From Clostridia bacterium (GTDB taxonomy: Bacteria > Aerophobota > Aerophobia > Aerophobales > AE-B3A), in contig WJOQ01000193.1 in the NCBI GenBank assembly GCA_009618505.1, forward strand, positions 1 to 5,676: a stretch of DNA of 5,676 bases, written 5' to 3'. The notes under the pieces were generated by a model that did no database searches, had not been told where the DNA came from, and saw only the letters and a list, made by a program, of their open reading frames with translations. A program made the translations under genes and the position numbers. Positions within the stretch are counted from its first letter, which is position 1, and each line of letters opens with the position of its first letter. Positions 1 through 4,491 of the stretch are shown piece by piece.

Positions 1-117
1 ACCACGCCAGGTCCCATTGATCTTGAAACTGACTTTTTCAAAGGCGGGTTTACGTATCCGTCCTACGAGGGAGGTGACGAGCATTCTGTAACTGAGGACC
101 GGGGAGGGAAACCGTGA
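1..117 (+). CDS. 3' end of an unidentified protein (partial)
   Basis: An open frame enters from the left edge and ends at TGA 115-117, giving 38 residues rich in Gly, Asp and Glu. I recognise no family in it. Support that it is a real gene end comes from its junction: the stop overlaps a GTG start (GTGA, 114-117), and a strong Shine-Dalgarno-like GGGGAGGG (101-108) lies inside its last codons, five bases before that GTG. This is the usual look of translationally coupled bacterial genes. The complementary strand is also open across here, from a stop near 235 to the left edge, but it shows no recognisable motif and no clear ribosome binding site, so I prefer the + strand. The identity needs the upstream sequence. 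Confidence 0.4.
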   Translation, partial: TTPGPIDLETDFFKGGFTYPSYEGGDEHSVTEDRGGKP

Positions 118-146
118 GAAAAGTGTATATGAGAATCTTTGGCTGA
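114..146 (+). pseudogene. 5' remnant of a MiaB-like methylthiotransferase gene
   Basis: Eleven codons starting at GTG 114 read (V/M)RKVYMRIFG and then TGA (144-146). Bacterial MiaB proteins typically begin with a short K-V-Y-x-x-T-(Y/F)-G-C-Q-M-N strand that carries the first cluster cysteine. Here the match runs up to the Gly, and a stop sits exactly where Cys is expected, one base away from a Cys codon. A strong SD (101-108) with five-base spacing and a GTGA overlap with the upstream gene make this a credible former start. The same motif occurs in the intact miaB downstream (KVYIRTYGCQMN, residues 15-26), but the two DNA segments agree at only about 16 of 26 positions, so this is not a fresh duplication. 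The match covers only ten residues and could be chance. Confidence 0.4.
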
Positions 147-285
147 CCTTATGTTTCGTCCGCTCCCGATGCTTCGCATCGGGAAAAGCCGAATCTTTCG
201 CCACCCACCCAGCAGTCACAGTCGGTCGGCTTCAGCCAGCTTCGCTGTCTTCCGCAGCGCCCTTTGTGGGCCTGCTTGCCCCATT
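147..285. other. GC-rich, hairpin-rich noncoding segment
   Basis: This stretch is clearly richer in G and C than the AT-rich promoter to its right and the genes around it. It contains a perfect 9-bp hairpin (164-184) and weaker stems at 243-259 (CGCTG/CAGCG) and 268-281 (GGGC/GCCC). Several frames are open on both strands, which is expected from GC-rich DNA with few stop codons. None carries a recognisable motif; for example, a 54-codon frame from ATG 151 has Ser/Arg/Pro-rich composition typical of noncoding DNA. It may be a dispersed intergenic repeat or the edge of the inserted segment, but copy number cannot be seen from one window. With the partial gene on its left, this explains the gene-poor 1-359 region. 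Confidence 0.4.
164..184. repeat. Perfect inverted repeat, 9-bp stem with 3-base loop
   Basis: TCCCGATGC (164-172) is complementary to GCATCGGGA (176-184) around the loop TTC. The stem is GC-rich and would fold stably in RNA or single-stranded DNA. No T-run follows on either strand, so it is not a canonical intrinsic terminator. It lies 18 bases after the stop of the miaB-like remnant. Confidence 0.7.
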
Positions 286-295
286 AAAAAAATCA

Positions 296-324
296 TTGAC
301 ATAATCGTATAAATTATATATACT
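296..324 (+). promoter_or_regulatory. Sigma-70-type promoter of the AbiEi operon
   Basis: A consensus -35 box TTGACA (296-301) and a near-consensus -10 box TATACT (319-324) are separated by exactly 17 bases. The expected transcription start is near 331, leaving a leader of roughly 30 bases before the ATG at 360. The ribosome binding site is GGGGG at 351-355. This is the only strong promoter I see in the window. It should be a powerful promoter unless repressed, which fits an autorepressed toxin-antitoxin operon. Confidence 0.8.
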
Positions 325-351
325 TGTTGAGAAGTAGTAAGAAATTATACG
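306..351. promoter_or_regulatory. Candidate AbiEi operator (spaced inverted repeat)
   Basis: CGTATAAATT (306-315) and AAATTATACG (342-351) form an inverted repeat with 9 of 10 positions matching; the outer seven (CGTATAA/TTATACG) are perfect. The arms are 26 bases apart. The left arm lies between the -35 and -10 boxes, and the right arm ends at the first G of the ribosome binding site, so a protein bound to both would cover the -10 box and start site. Studied AbiEi proteins repress their own operon by binding inverted repeats in the promoter, and this geometry suits that. The AT-rich context raises the chance of accidental symmetry. Confidence 0.45.
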
Positions 352-359
352 GGGGTTAA

Positions 360-962
360 ATGCAAATACGAACACAGGAGCTCATGAGTTTTTTTCAGAG
401 TCACGGCGGAGTAGCTCGATTTTCTGCTATTCTGAAGGCTGGATTTCATCCTGATTCGCTCAGTGCTCTGGAAAAAGAAGGAAGGGTTGAAAAGATTGCC
501 CGGGGTCTTTATCGTGTGACTAACTATACTCCTGGTTCTCATCCCGATCTTGTTATTGCGTCACTTCAGGCACCTCGAGGCGTTATCTGTCTTCTTTCCG
601 CTCTTTCTTTTCATGAAGCAACAAGCGAGATTCCCAGGTATGTGGATCTAGCCATTCCACAAAGTACACATGCCAATAGAATTAAGTATCCTCCGGTAAG
701 ATTTTACCGCTTTGCTCCTAAAACGTGGAAAGCAGGAATTGAAAAGCATGAAATTGAAGGACACAGAATCAAGGTCTATAGCCTCGCTAAAACGATTGCC
801 GATTGCCTTAAATTCAGGAACAAGATAGGTATAGACCCTGCACGGGATGCCCTCAAAGTTGCTGTTACTGAAAAAGGTATAAAACTAGAAGATATCGTGC
901 AGTATGCTAAGATTTGTCGTGTTGATAGCATTGTAAAACCTATATTGGAAGCTCTGATATGA
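360..962 (+). CDS. abiEi: AbiEi-family type IV antitoxin / transcriptional repressor
   Basis: This 200-residue protein matches the short AbiEi form. Residues about 5-53 form an N-terminal winged helix-turn-helix ending in the typical GRVEKIARGLYRV strand (41-53). The rest is the AbiEi antitoxin region, with PRGVICLLSALSFHEATSE (72-90), the aliphatic YVDLAIP strand (94-100), and the C-terminal VYSLAKTIADCLKFRNKIG (139-157). In studied AbiE systems this protein represses its own promoter through the N-terminal domain and neutralises the AbiEii nucleotidyltransferase toxin through the C-terminal part. The ATG at 360 is supported by GGGGG four bases upstream and by the promoter at 296-324. The stop overlaps the next start as ATGA (959-962), the usual abiEi-abiEii junction, but the toxin that follows is only a 30-codon stub. 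The antitoxin itself appears complete, without frameshifts or internal stops. Family assignment is confident; antitoxin activity here is inferred. Confidence 0.85.
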   Translation: MQIRTQELMSFFQSHGGVARFSAILKAGFHPDSLSALEKEGRVEKIARGLYRVTNYTPGSHPDLVIASLQAPRGVICLLSALSFHEATSEIPRYVDLAIPQSTHANRIKYPPVRFYRFAPKTWKAGIEKHEIEGHRIKVYSLAKTIADCLKFRNKIGIDPARDALKVAVTEKGIKLEDIVQYAKICRVDSIVKPILEALI

Positions 963-1051
963 AAAAGGATATTAAGAATATAGAAGCCTCTGTTCGTGGT
1001 CGACTTCAAAATGAAGCGAGAGCAACCAATTATAAGGAACAGGGGGAATGA
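959..1051 (+). pseudogene. Truncated AbiEii toxin N-terminus (30 codons)
   Basis: ATG 959 overlaps the abiEi stop (ATGA). The frame gives 30 residues beginning MKKDIKNIEASVRGRLQNEA and ends at TGA 1049-1051. AbiEii/nucleotidyltransferase toxins commonly begin with this K-N-I-x-A-S-V-(R/H)-x-R-L-x-N-x-A helix, so about the first 25 residues fit the family. Everything that should follow is absent, including the nucleotide-binding core: a full AbiEii is several hundred residues long. No further AbiEii sequence is visible in any frame before or inside the next gene. The last codons double as the ribosome-binding region of the next gene, and the stop overlaps its start (ATGA 1048-1051). It cannot be a functional toxin. 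It may survive as a coupling leader between the flanking genes, or as a recent scar. The family call rests on a short match and gene position. Confidence 0.62.
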
Positions 1052-2049
1052 TGTCAAAAAGAGGAAAGAATCTAAAAGAAATCCCCACGGCAAAGGTTGT
1101 TCTGTATAGGAATAAATTTGAGGTCAGGCTGGAGAAGGAGACAGTGTGGTTGAGTCTTAATCAGATGGCTGGTCTGTTTAAACGGGATAAATCTGTCATC
1201 TCTCGTCATTTACACAACATATTCAAAACTAAAGAGTTAGACCGCGGTTCAACTGTTGCATTTTTTGCAACAGTTCAGGATGAGGGGGGCCGTTTGGTTG
1301 AACGGAGAATCGAATATTTTAACCTTGATGCTATTATTTCAGTTGGTTACCGGATTAATTCTAAGCGGGGAACGCAGTTTCGTATCTGGGCCACGAATGT
1401 ATTAAAGAAACATTTAGTTGACGGATATACGGTCAATGAGAAACGTCTTAAGGTTGCAGAGCATAAGTATCGGCAATTACAGAAATCAATAAAGCTTTTA
1501 GGAAATGTGATTCGTCTTGAGGTTGTTTCTGATGAAACAAAAGGCCTTATCCAGGTGATAACCGGGTATAGCAAAGCACTTGATATATTGGATGATTATG
1601 ATCACCAACGACTTTCTGTTCCTAAGGGGACGACGAAAAAAGCCAAATTTGAACTTACCTATGAAAAGACCCGCAGGATTATTGATACTATGAGAAAAAG
1701 ATTCAAGGATTCCCCGCTTGTCGGTCAAGAAAAAGATAACAGTCTTAAGGCCTCTATTGGCGCAATTTATCAGACATCTAAAGGCGAAGATGTCTATCCA
1801 ACGGTTGAAGAAAAAGCGGCTCATCTGTTGTATTTTGTGACCAAGAACCATAGTTTTGTAGATGGCAATAAGCGGATTGCCGCGGCTCTTTTTATCTGTT
1901 TTTTGCAGAGAAACGGCATCCTTTTGCGTAATGATGGTACGCCTCGTATGGATGAAAATGCCCTTGTGGCATTAACTCTTATGATTGCAGTCAGCAAGCC
2001 TCAGGATAAAGATATTATGATTAAGGTCATTCTAAATCTGCTGATGTAA
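1048..2049 (+). CDS. RhuM-family protein with C-terminal Fic/Doc domain
   Basis: This 333-residue two-domain protein has an N-terminal RhuM (virulence-associated) domain at about 15-130. It carries the hallmark blocks VWLSLNQMAGLF (33-44), IEYFNLDAIISVGYRI (88-103) and GTQFRIWATNVLKKH (108-122). A helical linker (about 130-165) leads to a C-terminal Fic/Doc fold with a flap segment GEDVYPTVEEKAAHL (246-260) and active-site motif HSFVDGNKR (268-276). Catalytic H268 is present. The motif has DGNKR and lacks the second arginine of canonical AMPylating Fic (GNGRxxR). It is closer to Doc, which phosphorylates EF-Tu, so phosphotransfer is more likely than AMP transfer; this is inference. I see no clear [S/T]xxxE[G/N] inhibitory motif; TSKGED (243-248) is close but lies in the flap. 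ATG codons at 1048 and 1051 are both possible; AAGGA (1034-1038) and GGGG (1042-1046) precede them. It sits in the operon slot where AbiEii is expected and may act as a toxin. Confidence 0.9.
   Translation: MMSKRGKNLKEIPTAKVVLYRNKFEVRLEKETVWLSLNQMAGLFKRDKSVISRHLHNIFKTKELDRGSTVAFFATVQDEGGRLVERRIEYFNLDAIISVGYRINSKRGTQFRIWATNVLKKHLVDGYTVNEKRLKVAEHKYRQLQKSIKLLGNVIRLEVVSDETKGLIQVITGYSKALDILDDYDHQRLSVPKGTTKKAKFELTYEKTRRIIDTMRKRFKDSPLVGQEKDNSLKASIGAIYQTSKGEDVYPTVEEKAAHLLYFVTKNHSFVDGNKRIAAALFICFLQRNGILLRNDGTPRMDENALVALTLMIAVSKPQDKDIMIKVILNLLM
1251..1275. repeat. Perfect 10-bp inverted repeat inside the RhuM-Fic gene
   Basis: AACTGTTGCA (1251-1260) and TGCAACAGTT (1266-1275) are exact reverse complements around a TTTTT loop. 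In the mRNA this would form a stable hairpin about 200 bases into the gene. It encodes the mirrored peptide TVAFFATV (residues 69-76). Related RhuM proteins have similar residues here, so the symmetry may come from coding constraint. Confidence 0.7.
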
Positions 2050-2140
2050 CTGCGGTAGCGGGGAAAATTTTCAAAAGGATTTCTTTTTCTCTTTTCGCTC
2101 CCTTTAATTTTTTGTTTTCAGGAACAGAAAGAAAATCACA
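2050..2140. other. Intergenic spacer between RhuM-Fic gene and miaB
   Basis: This 91-base spacer contains a pyrimidine-rich tract (2081-2118). A GAAAATTTTC palindrome (2063-2072) and a weak AAAAG/CTTTT hairpin (2073-2087) precede some T residues. The stems are short and mostly A-T, so I do not call a terminator. I also find no convincing -35/-10 pair for miaB. AGGAACAG (2120-2127) repeats the eight bases found at 1035-1042, just before the RhuM-Fic gene. Confidence 0.5.
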
Positions 2141-3520
2141 ATGTCAGAAGAATCAAAGGTTTACAAAAATTCGCCGCAAAAAGTCTACATCCGTACTTAC
2201 GGATGTCAGATGAATGAGTATGATTCCGAGATTATGGCTGGTTTGTTAGAGAATAGCAGCTATCGTCTAACAGATAATCCCGAGGAAGCTGGGGTAATTC
2301 TCCTTAATACCTGCTATGTGCGGGAGAAAGTTAAGCACAGGATTTACAGCAGACTGGGAGAATTAAAGAAGCTTAAGGAAGAAAAGCCTGAGCTTATTCT
2401 GGGTTTATCCGGATGTTTAGTGCAGAAAGAGCCAGAGGAGGTTCTACAGCGAGCACCCTATCTAGATTTTATTTTAGGTACTTCTAGCTTTTACCGGTTG
2501 CCGGAGGTCTTAGGGCAATTCTTCGGTGACGGAGTTCGAGGTACTAAGGCGAAAGGTAGCTCCCGCTCTATGATAGTTCAGGTCGAGGAAGATAGAGCAA
2601 TTCCTGAAGGCATGCCTAAATTAAGAAAGAGAAAATTTAGCGCTTTTGTTTCCGTTATGAGAGGCTGTAATAACTTCTGTTCTTACTGTAATGTCCCTTA
2701 TGTAAGAGGTCGAGAGGTGAGCAGATCGCGTAAGGATATCCTGAGAGAAGTTGAAGAGCTAGCTCTAAAAGGGTATAAAGAGGTAATCCTTCTGGGGCAG
2801 AATGTGAATTCCTATGGTAAAGGGGAAAAGGAAAAAATAGACTTTGCTGACCTTTTGGTTCTTGTTAATCAGATAGAGAAATTAAGGAGAATAAGATTTA
2901 CTACTTCTCACCCCAAGGACCTGAGTGATAAGTTGCTGGAGAAAATGGCAGAATTGGATAAGGTCTGTGAGCATCTTCATCTGCCGGTTCAATCAGGCTC
3001 TAATAAGATTTTGTCTAGAATGAAGAGAGGTTATACGCGAGAGCATTACAAGAATTTGGTGAACAAACTCCGTCAGGCAATTCCGGAGACAGCTCTTACT
3101 ACTGATATTATTGTGGGATTTCCGGGAGAGGAGGAAAAAGATTTCCAGGACACTCTGGAGTTAGTAGAAACAGTTGGCTTTGACGGTGCTTTTACTTTCT
3201 GTTATTCTCCTCTTAAGGGGACCGAAGCAGCCCAGTTAGAGGAGAGGATTCCGGAGAAAACTAGTGGCCAAAGACTAAGAAGGTTAATCGAGCTTCAACA
3301 GAAAATCCTTCTTAGGAAGAATGAGTCCTTGGTCGGAAAAGAAGTCGAAATTATGGTAGAAGAAATCTCAAAAAAGAGTTCTGATGAGCTTCAAGGAAGA
3401 ACACGTACTAACAAGATGGTGGTATTTAAGGGTAGAAAGGAGCTTATCGGTAATATTATATCAGTGAAAATAGTGGCTTCTGGATGTTGGGCCTTAAGAG
3501 GGAAGGTTAGCTCTTGTTAG
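2141..3520 (+). CDS. miaB: tRNA-2-methylthio-N6-dimethylallyladenosine synthase MiaB
   Basis: This cytosolic radical-SAM methylthiotransferase converts i6A37 to ms2i6A37 on tRNAs that read UNN codons. Its 459 residues show the full architecture. The N-terminal methylthiotransferase domain (about 15-125) supplies cluster ligands C22 (YGCQMN), C58 (LNTCYV) and C92 (SGCLVQ). The radical-SAM domain (about 165-385) has the CxxxCxxC motif C176-C180-C183 in RGCNNFCSYCNVPYVRGRE. A C-terminal TRAM domain (about 397-457) includes GRTRTNKMVVF. RTYGCQMN, TSHPKD (255-260) and the TRAM sequence favour MiaB over RimO or MtaB. All key cysteines are present. ATG 2141 is the only reasonable start, since the frame has a stop at 2105 and no closer initiation codon before the first motif. 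Its ribosome binding site is poor (AGGA is 17 bases away), and 14 residues precede KVYIRTYG. It starts the miaB-miaA-tyrS cluster and overlaps miaA by 7 bases. Confidence 0.97.
   Translation: MSEESKVYKNSPQKVYIRTYGCQMNEYDSEIMAGLLENSSYRLTDNPEEAGVILLNTCYVREKVKHRIYSRLGELKKLKEEKPELILGLSGCLVQKEPEEVLQRAPYLDFILGTSSFYRLPEVLGQFFGDGVRGTKAKGSSRSMIVQVEEDRAIPEGMPKLRKRKFSAFVSVMRGCNNFCSYCNVPYVRGREVSRSRKDILREVEELALKGYKEVILLGQNVNSYGKGEKEKIDFADLLVLVNQIEKLRRIRFTTSHPKDLSDKLLEKMAELDKVCEHLHLPVQSGSNKILSRMKRGYTREHYKNLVNKLRQAIPETALTTDIIVGFPGEEEKDFQDTLELVETVGFDGAFTFCYSPLKGTEAAQLEERIPEKTSGQRLRRLIELQQKILLRKNESLVGKEVEIMVEEISKKSSDELQGRTRTNKMVVFKGRKELIGNIISVKIVASGCWALRGKVSSC
3498..3506 (+). promoter_or_regulatory. Ribosome binding site of miaA, inside the end of miaB
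   Basis: GAGGGAAGG lies seven bases before TTG 3514. It decides the miaA start: the frame has a stop at 3508-3510 just upstream, and the nearby ATG at 3521 is in another frame. TTG 3514 is thus the earliest possible start and has ideal spacing. Confidence 0.75.
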
Positions 3521-4479
3521 ATGCCCTCTTGGTTATTTTGGGACCAACCGGTGTGGGGAAGACGGAAGTAGCCATAGAATTAGCAAAAAGAATTAGAGTA
3601 GAGATAATATCTGCTGATTCTCGCCAGATTTACAAGGAGATGGATATAGGCACTGCCAAGCCTTCTTCTGCTGTTCGCCAGAAAGTCCCGCACCATCTTA
3701 TTGACCTTGTTTTTCCTGATGAGATTTTTGATGTAGCTGGTTTTAAGGCACGGGCAGAAGCTATTATAAAAGAATTACAAAAGAAAGACAAATTACCTAT
3801 TTTGGCAGGAGGCAGCGGTCTTTATATAAAGGCTGTAATGGATGGACTTTTCATAGGGCCAGGAGCAGATTGGAAGTTGCGGGAGAAGTTAAAAAAAAAG
3901 GAGAAAAGAGAAGGCAGGGGAACTCTCCATCAGGAACTTGAGCGAGTTGACCCAACTACTGCTTCTCGCCTTCATCCGCATGACCAAAGAAGGATTATCA
4001 GGGCACTGGAGGTTTACCATCTTTCTGGCAAGCCAATCTCCTCTTATCAAACACAATTTCCTTCTACCTTGACAAATGCAGTAATGATTGGCTTGGAGAG
4101 AGAAAGAGAATCTCTTTTCCGTTTAATTAATGAGCGAGTGGATAGAATGGTAGCAGGAGGATTGATTGAGGAAGTAGAGTCTCTTTTGAACAAAGGGTAC
4201 TCAGAAGATTTGCCTTCTTTACAGGGATTAGGATATCAGCAGATTATAGCCTATCTAAAGGGAGAGTATCCAGAAGAAGAAGCAATCAGGTTAGTAAAGA
4301 GAGATACGAGAAGATTTGCCAAACGTCAGATGAGTTGGTTTAAGCGGGATAAACGAATATTATGGATAGATACAGGAGAGTTTTCTTCTTTCACTCAGAT
4401 TTCAGACAAAATAATGGATATTCTAATCAAGAAAATACCACAGATACAATTCACCAGTCATGGAGAAATGCGGAAATAG
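3514..4479 (+). CDS. miaA: tRNA dimethylallyltransferase MiaA
   Basis: MiaA transfers the dimethylallyl group from DMAPP to N6 of A37, making the i6A that MiaB then methylthiolates. The 321-residue length is normal. Motifs in order are the P-loop GPTGVGKT (10-17), DSRQIYKEMDIGTAKP (35-50), VPHHLID (58-64), AGGSGLYIKA (98-107), RLHPHDQRRIIRALEV (152-167), LQGLGYQQI (236-244) and the basic tRNA-binding end RDTRRFAKRQMSWFKRD (263-279). Translation starts at TTG 3514, seven bases inside miaB and after a strong SD, so the two enzymes of one pathway are probably translationally coupled. A run of nine A residues (3891-3899) encodes a Lys stretch (127-129) and ends in the heptamer A AAA AAG in frame. 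It is a possible slippage site but leaves the frame intact as written. The last dozen residues beyond the family core are not conserved in any way I recognise. Confidence 0.97.
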   Translation: MLDALLVILGPTGVGKTEVAIELAKRIRVEIISADSRQIYKEMDIGTAKPSSAVRQKVPHHLIDLVFPDEIFDVAGFKARAEAIIKELQKKDKLPILAGGSGLYIKAVMDGLFIGPGADWKLREKLKKKEKREGRGTLHQELERVDPTTASRLHPHDQRRIIRALEVYHLSGKPISSYQTQFPSTLTNAVMIGLERERESLFRLINERVDRMVAGGLIEEVESLLNKGYSEDLPSLQGLGYQQIIAYLKGEYPEEEAIRLVKRDTRRFAKRQMSWFKRDKRILWIDTGEFSSFTQISDKIMDILIKKIPQIQFTSHGEMRK

Positions 4480-4491
4480 AGGAGTAAAGAG

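Noticed and set aside
164..184. Intrinsic terminator at the 9-bp hairpin
   Set aside because: No T-run follows the stem in either direction.
144..290. TGA 144-146 as a selenocysteine codon continuing the miaB-like frame
   Set aside because: The codon sits where Cys is expected, but the frame after it does not continue as QMN or any MiaB sequence and reaches a stop in the GC-rich segment, so a truncation fits better.
151..312. 54-codon open frame starting at ATG 151, and the long open frame on the opposite strand from about 235 to 1
   Set aside because: Neither has a ribosome binding site or recognisable motif, and several frames are open here because the DNA is GC-rich.
776..1093. Minus-strand open frames opposite abiEi, the RhuM-Fic gene and tyrS (for example 776-1093, 1498-1851, 4822-5031)
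   Set aside because: They are antisense shadows of well-supported genes, with no motifs of their own.
2063..2095. Terminator after the RhuM-Fic gene
   Set aside because: The possible stems are short and almost all A-T, and the T-tract is broken by C residues.
161..2102. CGCTCCC at 161-167 and 2096-2102 as a target duplication for the whole module
   Set aside because: A 7-base match over such distances is expected by chance, and the surrounding bases do not line up with other boundary signals.
3521..3523. ATG 3521 as the miaA start
   Set aside because: It is out of frame with the P-loop; TTG 3514 is in frame and has the strong ribosome binding site.
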